The translations under genes and the position numbers were made by a program. From contig NZ_CP126260.1 of NCBI RefSeq assembly GCF_003234365.2, positions 2,728,001 through 2,792,000 on the forward strand: a stretch of 64,000 nt of DNA, read 5' to 3'. Source of the stretch: Curtobacterium sp. MCJR17_020 (GTDB lineage Bacteria; Actinomycetota; Actinomycetes; Actinomycetales; Microbacteriaceae). The notes below the pieces were generated by a model, which saw only the letters and a program-made list of their open reading frames with translations, ran no database searches and was not told the DNA's origin. This document shows, piece by piece, positions 8,216 through 16,708 of this stretch (the first letter of the stretch is position 1; the number at the start of each line of letters is the position of its first letter).

Positions 8216-9427
8216 ATGGTCGACTTGACTCGGACGGCAGCGTCGCCTCCGGTCGGGACGAGCGAGCTCTTCCAGATCCTCCGCGACGGCGTGCCGCGGA
8301 CCCGGGCCGAGCTCGCCGCACTGACAGGACTCGCACGCTCCACCATCGGCGTGCGCCTGGACGCCCTCATCGAGGTCGGTCTCGTCGGCCCCGTCGACAC
8401 CGCCGTCTCCACCGGAGGACGGCCGCCGGCCCAGGTCGCGCTGAAGCCCCGCGCCCGACTCGTGATCGCCGCCGACCTCGGCGCCTCGCACGGCCGTGTC
8501 GCCGTCACCGACCTGGTCGCCGCCCCGCTCGCCACCCGCGAAGCACGCATCGACATCGCCGCCGGCCCCGTGGAGACCCTGTCGTGGCTGGTCGCCACCA
8601 TCGACGAGCTGCTCGACGAGGTCGGCCGCGCCCGACAGGACGTCATCGCCATCGGCATCGGCGTGCCCGGTCCGGTCGAGTTCTCGACCGGCCGCCCGGC
8701 GAACCCGCCGATCATGCCCGGGTGGGACGGCTTCGACGTGCCGTCGTGGCTCCGCCAGCACATCGCAGCGCACGTCCTGCTCGACAACGACGTGAACATC
8801 GCGGCCCTCGGCGAGCGGGAGCACGGCTGGCCCGACGTCGACCACCTGTTGTTCGTCAAGGTCGCCACCGGCATCGGGTCCGGCATCGTGTCGGACGGCG
8901 AACTGCAGCGCGGCGCCCAGGGCACCGCCGGTGACATCGGCCACGTGCGGGTGTCCCGCGCCGGCGACGTCCCCTGCCACTGCGGCAACACCGGGTGCCT
9001 CGAGGCGGTGGCGTCCGGTCCGGCGATCGCCCGTGCCCTGCGTGCGAAGGGGCACGACGCCCACACCGGCGCCGACGTGCTGGACCTGGTGAACCGGTCC
9101 GACCTCGACGCGATCTACGCCGTCCGACAGGCGGGCCGCGACATCGGCGAGGTGCTCGCCACGTGCGTCTCGCTCATGAACCCGTCGGTGATCGTCCTGG
9201 GCGGCTCGATCACGCAGGCCGGGGAGCACCTGCTCGCCGGCGTCCGCGAGGTCGTCTACTCGCGGTCGATGCCGCTCGCCACCGAACACCTCGTCATCGC
9301 CCAGTCGCGTGCGGGGTCACTCGCCGCACTGCAGGGTGCAGCGGCACTGGCGATCGGCTACGCACTCTCCCCCGCCGGGGTCGACGAGCTGGTCGCGTAC
9401 GCCGAGGGGCGCGAGCTGGTCTCCTGA
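8216..9427 (+). CDS. ROK family transcriptional regulator
   Basis: A 403-residue NagC/XylR-type repressor. The N-terminal winged helix (about residues 15-70) contains TRAELAALTGLARSTIGVRL. The ROK kinase-like domain follows, with ADLGASHGRVAVTD near residue 95 and GIGVPGPVEF near 150. The zinc motif CHCGNTGCLE lies near residue 255. ATG 8216 is preferred over an earlier ATG at 8159, which falls inside the operator. It is divergent from the sugar operon and probably represses it until the sugar binds the ROK domain. Confidence 0.9.
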   Translation: MVDLTRTAASPPVGTSELFQILRDGVPRTRAELAALTGLARSTIGVRLDALIEVGLVGPVDTAVSTGGRPPAQVALKPRARLVIAADLGASHGRVAVTDLVAAPLATREARIDIAAGPVETLSWLVATIDELLDEVGRARQDVIAIGIGVPGPVEFSTGRPANPPIMPGWDGFDVPSWLRQHIAAHVLLDNDVNIAALGEREHGWPDVDHLLFVKVATGIGSGIVSDGELQRGAQGTAGDIGHVRVSRAGDVPCHCGNTGCLEAVASGPAIARALRAKGHDAHTGADVLDLVNRSDLDAIYAVRQAGRDIGEVLATCVSLMNPSVIVLGGSITQAGEHLLAGVREVVYSRSMPLATEHLVIAQSRAGSLAALQGAAALAIGYALSPAGVDELVAYAEGRELVS

Positions 9428-9494
9428 CGTGTGCGCTGCGCCTCGTGAGCGCGTCGGATTCGGTCCTGCCGGTGGTCGGGGGGAGAATCGACGA

Positions 9495-10238
9495 GTGACG
9501 ATCGTGCAGCCCACCCTGTGGGGCGACCTGGACCCCGGACTGGGCCCACGCGAGCCGGTACCCGAGCGTCGCGAAGCGGCGGGCGGGCCGAGCTCGTGGG
9601 GAGAGGCCCGTCCCGGGTCGCTCGCGCCGGCTGCGGTCCCGGGGCGCGACGCGTTCACCGCCCTGCGCGGCCACACCGAGCGGATCGTCGCGCACTCCTC
9701 GGACCGCTTCGCCTGGCTCCGCGCCCGCGCCGCGGGCATCACCGCGACCGACGTCGCGCGGCTCGCCTCGCTGCACGCGGTCGAGGCCGTCGTCACCGAG
9801 AAGCGCTACGGCTCACGGTTCTCCGGCAACGCGTTCACCGAGCACGGCAAGGACCGCGAGCCCCACATCGCCGCCTGGGTCGCGGCCACGCACGGCATCC
9901 AGCCCTCGGCGCACCTGTTCCACGCCGCTGCGAACCGGGCGCACCTCGCAACCCCGGACGGCGTCGGGGTCCAGGGCTCGCGGGTGGTGCTCGCCGAGAT
10001 CAAGACCACCGCGAAGGGCTGGCGGAGCATCCCCCGGCACTACCTGCGGCAGATCTGGTGGCAGCAGTACGTCCTCGGTGCCGATCGCACCCTGTTCGTC
10101 TGGGAGCGCCACGACGGCTTCGTCCCCGTCGCCGACGAGCCCGAGTGCCGCTGGGTCGACCGCGACGACGACCAGATCCGAGAGCTCGTGCAGCTCGCCG
10201 ACCTGGTGCTCGACAAGCTGCGCGACTTCCGTTCCTAG
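9495..10238 (+). CDS. YqaJ-like PD-(D/E)XK nuclease domain protein
   Basis: A 247-residue protein. Residues about 60-220 look like the YqaJ/lambda-exonuclease fold: TATDVARL, NAFTEHGKDREPHIAAWVA, LATPDGVG and the catalytic LAEIKTT, then QIWWQQYVLGAD. The Glu-x-Lys and preceding Asp fit a metal-dependent nuclease. Unlike most YqaJ relatives it is not in a phage region. GTG 9495 follows GGGGAG. Residues 16-39 are encoded by a 71-bp interspersed repeat (9540-9610), so the start of the protein is partly repeat-derived. Function in this host is not known. Confidence 0.75.
   Translation: MTIVQPTLWGDLDPGLGPREPVPERREAAGGPSSWGEARPGSLAPAAVPGRDAFTALRGHTERIVAHSSDRFAWLRARAAGITATDVARLASLHAVEAVVTEKRYGSRFSGNAFTEHGKDREPHIAAWVAATHGIQPSAHLFHAAANRAHLATPDGVGVQGSRVVLAEIKTTAKGWRSIPRHYLRQIWWQQYVLGADRTLFVWERHDGFVPVADEPECRWVDRDDDQIRELVQLADLVLDKLRDFRS
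9540..9610 (+). repeat. 71-bp protein-coding interspersed repeat, copy C
   Basis: The element begins CTGGGCCCACGC and ends GTGGGGAGAGGCCCG. It is 71 bp long, the same as the two other copies, and I count 50 of 71 positions identical to copy A with no gaps. It lies in frame near the start of the YqaJ-like gene and is read from the same element strand as copy A. Confidence 0.75.
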
Positions 10239-10843
10239 ACCTTGACGAGTCGCAGCCGACTCATCCCCACGACCAGGACGCCGAGCAACCCGATCGAGAC
10301 GCCCACGCCGACGCAGTAGATCGCCACGACGCCGTAGCCCTGCGCGGGGTCGAGGAACGGGTACGGCACCCAGCCGTCGGTCGCGCCGCGGATCAGGATG
10401 ACGATCGTCCACACCGCCGGGTAGATCAAGAACCACCAGACGTGGCGGAGGAGCAGCTTCGACCGGTCCGAGAACAGCAGCCAGTCGAGGACCGCGTACG
10501 CGGGGATGACCTTGTGCAGCACGTCGTTCGACCACTGGACGTTCGCCGACACGTCCACGTTCGTCAGCAGGGTGTTGTAGACGATCCCGGTCGTGGCGAT
10601 GTAGACCGTGCCGGCGCCCCGGAGCAGGCTCACCCGCAGATCCCCACGCTTGCGGCGGGCCGAGGCGACGAGGGTGACCGCCAGGGCCACGGCGATGATG
10701 ACGTTCGACTGGATCGTGAAGTAGCCGAAGAAGTTCCAGGGGCTGTAGGCGCCCGTCTTCGAGCTGACGAGCCACTGGGCGACGATCGCGACGACGACGG
10801 CGATGACGGCGATCAACCGGAGCGAGTTGACGAAGGTGCGCAC
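10235..10843 (-). CDS. Pr6Pr-like multipass membrane protein
   Basis: A 202-residue integral membrane protein with about six hydrophobic segments, beginning LRLIAVIAVVVAIVAQWLV. It carries features of the FAR-17a/AIG1-like Pr6Pr family: FFGYFTIQSNVI near residue 40, a GIVYNTLL segment near 85, HKVIPAYAVLDWLLF near 108 and an IYPAVWTI segment near 138. No enzymatic role is established for bacterial members. Its last 4 bp overlap the convergent nuclease gene end. No operon partner. Confidence 0.75.
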   Translation of the reverse strand: MRTFVNSLRLIAVIAVVVAIVAQWLVSSKTGAYSPWNFFGYFTIQSNVIIAVALAVTLVASARRKRGDLRVSLLRGAGTVYIATTGIVYNTLLTNVDVSANVQWSNDVLHKVIPAYAVLDWLLFSDRSKLLLRHVWWFLIYPAVWTIVILIRGATDGWVPYPFLDPAQGYGVVAIYCVGVGVSIGLLGVLVVGMSRLRLVKV

Positions 10844-10880
10844 GAGACCACGCTACCGGGACGCGCGCCCCCGCACGCGA

Positions 10881-10914
10881 GAAGGGCCCGCACCGTTGCC
10901 GGTGCGGGCCCTTC
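10881..10914 (-). terminator. rplK-rplA operon terminator
   Basis: A perfect 14-bp stem GAAGGGCCCGCACC with a GTTGCC loop lies about 30 nt past the rplA stop. It can also end transcripts from the other side. Confidence 0.8.
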
Positions 10915-10943
10915 CGTGAGTCAGTGACTCGGAGTCAGCGGAC

Positions 10944-11633
10944 TCAGATGCTGTTGACGTCCAGCGGGATGCCGGGACCGAAGGTCGTCGAGACGGCGCC
11001 CTTCATGACGTAACGGCCCTTCGAGGAGCTCGGCTTGAGGCGGTTGATCTCCTCGAGCGCGGTCGAGATGTTCTCGTCGAGCTGCTCCGGCGTGAACGAG
11101 GCCTTGCCGACGACGAAGTGCACGTTGGCGTGCTTGTCGACGCGGAACTCGATCTTGCCGCCCTTTATGTCGTTGACGGCCTGCGCCACGTTCGGGGTCA
11201 CGGTGCCGGTCTTCGGGTTCGGCATGAGGCCACGCGGGCCGAGCACCTTGCCGAGACGACCGACCTTGCCCATGAGCTCGGGCGTCGCGACGGCGGAGTC
11301 GAAGGCGGTGTAGCCCTCGGCGACCTTCGCGATGAGCTCGTCGCCACCGACCTCGTCGGCGCCGGCTGCGATCGCGGCCTCGGCCGCTGCACCCGTCGCG
11401 AACACGATGACGCGGGCGGTCTTGCCCGTGCCGTGCGGCAGGATGACCGTGCCGCGGACCATCTGGTCCGCCTTGCGCGGGTCGACGCCGAGCTTCAGTG
11501 CGACCTCGACCGTGGAGTCGGTCTTCGCAGAACCGGTCTCCTTGGCCAGGGCGACTGCCTCGGTCGGGGTGTAGAACTTGTCGGCCTCGATCTTCGCGGC
11601 CGCGGCTTCGTAGGCCTTGGACTTCTTCGCCAT
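10944..11633 (-). CDS. rplA: 50S ribosomal protein L1
   Basis: A 229-residue L1 of normal length, starting MAKKSKAYEAAAAKIEADKF. The conserved GPRGLMPNPKTGTVT lies near residue 125, with IEFRVDKHANVHFVVGK later. L1 binds 23S rRNA at the E-site stalk and, in other bacteria, represses its own operon by binding the rplK-rplA leader. ATG 11633 is chosen because AGGAG lies upstream and the extra residues of a longer frame are not conserved. It follows rplK by 90 bp and ends the operon. Confidence 0.98.
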   Translation of the reverse strand: MAKKSKAYEAAAAKIEADKFYTPTEAVALAKETGSAKTDSTVEVALKLGVDPRKADQMVRGTVILPHGTGKTARVIVFATGAAAEAAIAAGADEVGGDELIAKVAEGYTAFDSAVATPELMGKVGRLGKVLGPRGLMPNPKTGTVTPNVAQAVNDIKGGKIEFRVDKHANVHFVVGKASFTPEQLDENISTALEEINRLKPSSSKGRYVMKGAVSTTFGPGIPLDVNSI

Positions 11634-11723
11634 GGTGGTCTCCTTGCGAGATACGTGGTTGACGAGCCGGCGCGGCTCTCCCACGGAAAGGTGTCTGGGT
11701 GTGGGCCGGAGCCCGATCGGTGC

Positions 11724-12155
11724 TTAGGCCTCGACCGTGATGCCCATCGAGCGTGCGGTGCCGGCGATGATCTTCGCGGCCTGCTCGATGTCGTTGGCGT
11801 TCAGGTCGGCCTGCTTGGTCTCGGCGATCTGACGGACCTGGTCCATCGAGATCTTCGCGACCTTGACCGTGTGCGGGGTCGCAGACCCCTTCTGCACTCC
11901 AGCAGCCTTCTTGATGAGCTCAGCGGCCGGCGGGGTCTTCAGGACGAACGTGAACGAACGGTCCTCGTAGACGGTGATCTCGACCGGCACGACGTTGCCA
12001 CGCTGCGACTCGGTCGCCGCGTTGTACGCCTTGCAGAACTCCATGATGTTGACGCCGTGCTGACCGAGTGCCGGACCGATCGGCGGGGCCGGGTTGGCGG
12101 CTCCCGCGTTGATCTGCAGCTTGATCAGGCCCGTGACCTTCTTCTTCGGTGCCAT
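11724..12155 (-). CDS. rplK: 50S ribosomal protein L11
   Basis: A 143-residue L11. It begins MAPKKKVTGLIKLQINAGAA, has PAPPIGPALGQHGVNIMEFC near residue 22, and ends with the RNA-binding domain (GSATPHTVKVAKISMDQV, then ARSMGITVE). It forms the base of the GTPase-associated stalk and is needed for RelA/Rel stringent sensing in other bacteria. AGGAGG lies upstream of ATG 12155. It is 144 bp downstream of nusG and 90 bp before rplA; the 12156-12299 spacer is long enough for its own leader. Confidence 0.98.
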   Translation of the reverse strand: MAPKKKVTGLIKLQINAGAANPAPPIGPALGQHGVNIMEFCKAYNAATESQRGNVVPVEITVYEDRSFTFVLKTPPAAELIKKAAGVQKGSATPHTVKVAKISMDQVRQIAETKQADLNANDIEQAAKIIAGTARSMGITVEA

Positions 12156-12299
12156 GACTTGTCTTCCTCCTGGAATCGAACGCACGGGGATCCGTGCGCT
12201 CTCCCGCTGGTCCGGCCGTTCCGGACCGCGGTGAAGGCCCACACGCACGAGGCGTGCGGGCCCAAACTCGATGAGTCTACCCGAACGGGCAGACCTGGA

Positions 12300-13313
12300 C
12301 TAGAGCTTCGTGACCTGGTCGAAGCTGAGCTCGACCGGGGTCTCGCGCTCGAACAGCGAGACGAGGACGGTGAGCTTGCCGCTCTCCGGCTTGATCTCGG
12401 AGATCGAACCCGGCAGGCCCGCGAACGAGCCTTCCTTGATGGTGATCGTCTCGCCGACCTCGAAGTCGACCTCGGCCGCGGGCTGCGCCTGCAGGGAACC
12501 GCCGGACTTCGAGCCACCCTTGGTCGGGGCGGCCTCGGCGACCTGCACGAGGGACTTGAGCATGCCGAACGCCTCGTCGAAACGGAGCGGCGTCGGGTTG
12601 TGGGCGTTGCCGACGAAGCCGGTGACACCGGGGGTGTGCCGGACGACGGACCACGAGTCCTCGTTGAGGTCCATGCGGACGAGCACGTACGAGGGGATCC
12701 GGACGCGGGTGACCAGCTTGCGCTGCCCGTTCTTGATCTCGACGACGTCCTCCATCGGGACCTCGACCTGGTAGATCGACTCCTCCATCGACATCGACAC
12801 CATGCGGTTCTCGATGTTCGACTTCACGCGGCGCTCGAAGCCCGCGTAGGAGTGGATGACGTACCACTTGCCCGGCTTCATCCGCAGCTCGACCTTGAAG
12901 GCCTCGTACGGGTCGACCTCGGCCTCTTCGGCGTCGTCGTCCTCGGCGTCGATCGCTTCGTCGGCGGCGAGGGTTTCGTTCGCCTCTTCGGCGGTCTCGG
13001 ACTCGAGTTCGATCTCTTCCTCGTCCTCGACCGCCTCGACGGCGGCCTCGGCCTCGTCAGCGGAGTCGATCTCGAGGGCGTCCTCGACGACGGCGTCGGC
13101 CTCGGGGTCCTTGGACTCCTGCAGTGCCGTCAGCTCCTCGTCGATGCCGAGGGACTCGTCGTCCTCGGACTCGACGGAGATCGCGCGCTCCTCGGCGGAC
13201 TCGGCGGAGCGCTCCTCGCCGGTCTCGACGTCGCCTTCCTGGTTCTCCTCGACCTCGGAGGACTGCTCGGCAGCCGTCGCGAGGTCGATGTCGTCGCGGG
13301 AGTAGTCAGACAC
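12300..13313 (-). CDS. nusG: Transcription termination/antitermination factor NusG with long acidic N-terminus
   Basis: The last 190 residues are a regular NusG: NGN domain from KWYVIHSYAGFERRVKSNIE (near residue 150) with TPGVTGFVGN, then a KOW domain with ETITIKEGSFAGLPGSI. NusG links RNA polymerase to ribosomes or Rho. At 337 residues it is well above the usual 180-250. Residues 1-145 are a tail rich in Glu, Asp, Ala and Ser with almost no hydrophobic core, probably disordered. Acidic tails are common in actinobacterial NusG, but this one is long. It lies between secE and rplK. Confidence 0.97.
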   Translation of the reverse strand: MSDYSRDDIDLATAAEQSSEVEENQEGDVETGEERSAESAEERAISVESEDDESLGIDEELTALQESKDPEADAVVEDALEIDSADEAEAAVEAVEDEEEIELESETAEEANETLAADEAIDAEDDDAEEAEVDPYEAFKVELRMKPGKWYVIHSYAGFERRVKSNIENRMVSMSMEESIYQVEVPMEDVVEIKNGQRKLVTRVRIPSYVLVRMDLNEDSWSVVRHTPGVTGFVGNAHNPTPLRFDEAFGMLKSLVQVAEAAPTKGGSKSGGSLQAQPAAEVDFEVGETITIKEGSFAGLPGSISEIKPESGKLTVLVSLFERETPVELSFDQVTKL

Positions 13314-13432
13314 AGTCGATTCTTTCCGTTCGGTGGTGCGGGTCGGGATGGCGGACGGTCCTGGTCACGATCGGCACCGTCTCGGGCGACCGTACTCCAG
13401 TGGACTGCCGCACTCGGCAGTCGACGTCCGGG

Positions 13433-13711
13433 TCAGGCCGTGGGCCCGTTGCCGAAGACGTACCCGACGCCGAGACCGAACACGAAGTCGAGGATCGACA
13501 CCAGGATCATCATCACGACGACGAAGACGAGCACGACCAGCGTGTAGCTGAAGAGCTCCTTGCGGGTCGGGGTCACGACCTTGCGCAGTTCGCCGATCAC
13601 CTGACGGATGAAGAGCACGATGGCAGCGATCGGACCCCGGCGCTCGGCCCGGTCCTGCTTCGCCTTGGCGACGACGTCGTCCGCCGTCGTCTCCATGTCT
13701 TTGCTCGCCAA
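13433..13711 (-). CDS. secE: Preprotein translocase subunit SecE
   Basis: A 92-residue single-span SecE. A charged N-terminal half with an amphipathic helix (FIRQVIGELRKVVTPTRKEL near residue 34) is followed by the membrane segment LVVLVFVVVMMILVSILDFV. SecE clamps the SecY channel. The first codon is TTG with GGAAGG upstream; an internal ATG at 13696 lacks such a site. It lies directly after tRNA-Trp and before nusG, the standard actinobacterial order. Confidence 0.95.
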   Translation of the reverse strand: MASKDMETTADDVVAKAKQDRAERRGPIAAIVLFIRQVIGELRKVVTPTRKELFSYTLVVLVFVVVMMILVSILDFVFGLGVGYVFGNGPTA

Positions 13712-13731
13712 CTTCTACCCTTCCAGAGTTG

Positions 13732-13804
13732 CAGGGCGGACAGGACTCGAACCTGCAACCTGCGGTTTTGGAGACCGCTGCTCTACCAATTGAGCCACCG
13801 CCCT
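13732..13804 (-). tRNA. tRNA-Trp (CCA)
   Basis: A 73-nt cloverleaf with acceptor stem AGGGCGG/CCGCCCT, D-arm GGCTCAATTGGTAGAGC, anticodon loop CTCCAAA giving CCA, and T-arm GCAGGTTCGAGTCCTGT. No CCA end is encoded. It lies just upstream of secE, as trpT does in mycobacteria. Confidence 0.96.
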
Positions 13805-13915
13805 TCAGAGCACGCCCGTCACCGATCGTGTTCCGGTGGTCGAGTGTACGGGAGTCCGTCACACGGTGTCCACTTGGCCCCCTCCACGGCGTGCCGCGCC
13901 GATAGGCTGGCACCC

Positions 13916-15166
13916 GTGAGCACCGCAGCCCCCGGCCCCGAGTCCACCGCAACCCCCGCCGCCGCGCCGACCGATCGGCCGCGCATCGCGTCCCGCATCG
14001 CAGCGATCGCCGAGTCCGCGACGCTCAAGGTCGACGCGAAGGCCAAGGCCCTGAAGGCCGCGGGCCGACCCGTCATCTCCTTCGCCGCCGGCGAGCCCGA
14101 CTTCGCCACGCCCGACCACGTGGTCGCCGCCGCGGTCGAGGCCGCACAGGACCCGAAGAACCACCGGTACACGCCGGCGACCGGGCTTCCGGAGCTGAAG
14201 CAGGCCATCGCCGAGAAGACCGCACGCGAGTCCGGCATCACCGTCGAGCCGTCGCGGGTGATCGTCACCAACGGCGGCAAGCAGGCCGTCTACCAGGCGT
14301 TCCAAACGATCGTCGACGCCGGCGACGAGGTCCTGCTCCCCGCCCCGTACTGGACCACCTACCCCGAGGCCATCCGCCTGGCCGGCGGCGAACCGGTCGA
14401 GGTCTTCGCCGGCAGCGACCAGGGCTACCTCGTCACCGTCGAGCAGCTCGAGGCCGCGCGCACCCCGAAGACGAAGGCGCTGCTGTTCTGCTCGCCGTCG
14501 AACCCGACCGGCGCCGTGTACACCGCCGAGCAGACCAAGGCCATCGGCGAGTGGGCACTCGAGCACGGCATCTGGGTGATCAGCGACGAGATCTACCAGG
14601 ACCTCGTGTACGACGGACTGCGCTTCACCGGCATCCTCGACGCCGTGCCGGCCCTCGCCGACACCACCATCCTGGTCAACGGCGTCGCGAAGACCTACGC
14701 GATGACCGGCTGGCGCGTCGGCTGGTTCATCGGCCCGGCCGACGCGGTCAAGGCCGCGTCGAACCTGCAGTCGCACCTGTCGTCGAACGTGTCGAACGTG
14801 TCCCAGCGCGCCGCGATCGCCGCCCTGACCGGGCCGCAGGAGCCGGTGGCGGCCATGCGCGAGGCCTTCGACCGCCGTCGGCAGGCCATCGTCGCCGGGC
14901 TCAACGCGATCCCGGGCTTCGTCACGCCGACCCCGCAGGGCGCCTTCTACGTCTACCCCGACGTCACCGCACTGCTCGGTCGTGCGTGGGCGGGGTCGAC
15001 CCCGACGACGACCCTCGAGCTGGCCGACCTGATCCTCGAGCACGCCGAGGTCGCGGTCGTCCCGGGCGAGGCCTTCGGTCCCTCCGGGTACCTGCGCCTG
15101 TCGTACGCCCTCGGCGACGACGACATCGCCGAGGGTGTGGCCCGCCTGGCGGAGTTCTTCGCGTAG
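13916..15166 (+). CDS. Pyridoxal-phosphate aspartate aminotransferase
   Basis: A 416-residue class I aminotransferase. It shows ISFAAGEPDFATPDHV near residue 60, YTPATGLPELKQAIA near 85, the Asn of SPSNPTGAVY near 190 and the Asp/Tyr pair in VISDEIYQDLVYDG near 222. The cofactor Lys is in NGVAKTYAMTGWRVGW near residue 258. It should transfer the amino group of aspartate to 2-oxoglutarate. GTG 13916 is 7 nt after TAGGCT, so the mRNA is probably leaderless; the longer upstream frame crosses the tRNA-Trp gene. It is convergent with murB. Confidence 0.9.
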   Translation: MSTAAPGPESTATPAAAPTDRPRIASRIAAIAESATLKVDAKAKALKAAGRPVISFAAGEPDFATPDHVVAAAVEAAQDPKNHRYTPATGLPELKQAIAEKTARESGITVEPSRVIVTNGGKQAVYQAFQTIVDAGDEVLLPAPYWTTYPEAIRLAGGEPVEVFAGSDQGYLVTVEQLEAARTPKTKALLFCSPSNPTGAVYTAEQTKAIGEWALEHGIWVISDEIYQDLVYDGLRFTGILDAVPALADTTILVNGVAKTYAMTGWRVGWFIGPADAVKAASNLQSHLSSNVSNVSQRAAIAALTGPQEPVAAMREAFDRRRQAIVAGLNAIPGFVTPTPQGAFYVYPDVTALLGRAWAGSTPTTTLELADLILEHAEVAVVPGEAFGPSGYLRLSYALGDDDIAEGVARLAEFFA

Positions 15167-15175
15167 CACCCCCCC

Positions 15176-15216
15176 ACGCAGAACGGGCCGCCTCGTCGAG
15201 GTGGCCCGTTCTGCGT
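15176..15216. terminator. Bidirectional terminator between aminotransferase and murB
   Basis: An almost unbroken stem, ACGCAGAACGGGCC and its complement, extended by CCTC/GAGG around a GTC loop. It lies 9 nt past the aminotransferase stop and about 35 nt past the murB stop. Confidence 0.85.
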
Positions 15217-15251
15217 TCCGGGAGGCCCGTGGCCGGGTCGTGCCCGTGCGT

Positions 15252-16280
15252 TCAGTCGAGCAGGTCCCCGACCACGACGGGCTCCGGCACGAGTGACACG
15301 CCGAAGCGGTTCAGGACCGTGACCTGCACGTACCGTGCGAGCTCGGCCACCTGGGCCGCCGTCGCGCCGCCACGGTTCGTCAGGGCCAGGGTGTGCTTCG
15401 ACGAGATCGCCGCGCGCGACCCCGGCACGGCGTAGCCACGGTGCACCCCGGCGTGCTCGATGAGCCAGGCGGCGCTGAGCTTGACGTCGTCGCCGGCCGG
15501 CCAGCGTGGCGCGTCGGTGGGGAGGGTCTCGGCGAAGGCCGCGGAGACGATCGGGTTCGTGAAGAACGACCCGGCGCTCCAGGTGTCCCGGTCGTCGGCG
15601 TCGAGCACCATGCCCTTCGAGGCGCGGAGGCGCAGGACCTCGTCGCGGACCGTCGCGGGTTCCACGAGGGCACCGAGGTCGACCCCGAGCGAACCGGCGA
15701 GCTGGGCGTACCGCACCGGGACGCCGTGTTCACCCGCTGTGCCGAGGCGGAACTCGACCGTCAGCACCACACCGCGGCGTCCGTGCTTGAGGGTCGACGT
15801 GCGGTAGCCGAGCGCCAGCTCGGCCGCGGGCACCCACGTGCGCTCCCCCGTGGCCGCATCGAGGAACTCGACCCGGGTGAGCACGTCGGAGAGCTCGACC
15901 CCGTAGGCGCCGATGTTCTGCACGGGGGCGGCGCCGACGGTGCCCGGGATGCCGCTGAGGGCCTCCAGGCCGGTCCAGCCGTTCGCGACGGTGGTGGCGA
16001 CGAACGCGTCCCAGGGTTCGCCGGCCGCGACGCGGACGGTGACGCCGTCGGCGTCCGTGTCGGCGTCCACGCCCGTGGTGCGGACCAGGACGACGGTGCC
16101 GTCGAAGCCGGAGTCGGCGACCAGCACGTTGCTGCCGCCGCCGAGGACCAGCCACTCGTGGTCGTCCCACGCGGTCTGCGTGTGGGCGACGAGCTCGTCG
16201 GTCGTCGTGGCCGTGAGCAGCCGCGTGGCCGGCCCGCCGACGCCGAGCGTCGTGAGGTCGGCGAGCACCGGCTCGTGCAC
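15252..16280 (-). CDS. murB: UDP-N-acetylenolpyruvoylglucosamine reductase
   Basis: A 342-residue MurB, which uses FAD and NADPH to make UDP-N-acetylmuramate in peptidoglycan synthesis. The FAD-binding VLGGGSNVLVADSGFDG lies near residue 46, LSGIPGTVGAAPVQNIGAYG near 108, and the catalytic Ser in WSAGSFFTNPIVS near 236; a late motif covers KLSAAWLIEHAG. It starts with GTG 2 bp after the upstream dehydratase gene, so it is co-transcribed with the had-like pair. Same placement is common in Microbacteriaceae. Confidence 0.95.
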   Translation of the reverse strand: MHEPVLADLTTLGVGGPATRLLTATTTDELVAHTQTAWDDHEWLVLGGGSNVLVADSGFDGTVVLVRTTGVDADTDADGVTVRVAAGEPWDAFVATTVANGWTGLEALSGIPGTVGAAPVQNIGAYGVELSDVLTRVEFLDAATGERTWVPAAELALGYRTSTLKHGRRGVVLTVEFRLGTAGEHGVPVRYAQLAGSLGVDLGALVEPATVRDEVLRLRASKGMVLDADDRDTWSAGSFFTNPIVSAAFAETLPTDAPRWPAGDDVKLSAAWLIEHAGVHRGYAVPGSRAAISSKHTLALTNRGGATAAQVAELARYVQVTVLNRFGVSLVPEPVVVGDLLD

Positions 16281-16282
16281 GG

Positions 16283-16708
16283 TCAGCGGAACGTCACCGT
16301 GACCTGCGCCTTGCCGAGCACGGTCTGCCCGCCGGCGGTCACGGTGAGGTCGATGCGCTTCGGTCGGCCGTCGTCGTCGACGGTGCCGACCTTGGCGACG
16401 ATGCCGATGGTCGCGCCCTGCTCCGGGTCAACGACGACGGGGCGGGTGAAGCGGACGCCGTAGCCCGCGACCCAGCCGCTGTCGCCGAGCCACTCGGAGA
16501 CCGGCTGCACGGCGAGGCCCATCGTGAGCATGCCGTGCGCGAGGACGCCGGGCAGGCCGACCGAGGCGGCGACGTCGTCGCGGTAGTGGATCGGGTTGAA
16601 GTCACCGGAAGCGCCGGCGTAGCGGACGAGCGAGTCGCGGGTGACGTGCACCTCGCGCTCGGCGACGACCGTGCCGACCTCGATCGCGGTGGCGGGTGCG
16701 GCGGTCAT
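16283..16708 (-). CDS. MaoC-fold dehydratase (HadB-like)
   Basis: A 141-residue single hot-dog domain. The hydratase motif with its Asp/His is seen in YAGASGDFNPIHYRDDVAAS near residue 32, then LPGVLAHGMLTMGLAVQPV. In mycobacteria HadB is the catalytic partner in 3-hydroxyacyl-ACP dehydration during fatty-acid elongation. The stop-start overlap with the HadA-like gene (4 bp) suggests an obligate pair. The exact substrate in a non-mycolate organism is not known. Confidence 0.8.
   Translation of the reverse strand: MTAAPATAIEVGTVVAEREVHVTRDSLVRYAGASGDFNPIHYRDDVAASVGLPGVLAHGMLTMGLAVQPVSEWLGDSGWVAGYGVRFTRPVVVDPEQGATIGIVAKVGTVDDDGRPKRIDLTVTAGGQTVLGKAQVTVTFR

Noticed and set aside
11118..13547. 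Plus-strand open frame of 809 codons opposite rplA, rplK and nusG
   Set aside because: Same reason: it mirrors ribosomal protein and nusG genes and its Leu/Asp/Arg/Gly-rich product has no recognisable motif.
13124..13915. N-terminal extension of the aminotransferase frame
   Set aside because: It would cross nusG, secE and the tRNA-Trp gene. GTG 13916 with TAGGCT 7 nt upstream is the likely start.
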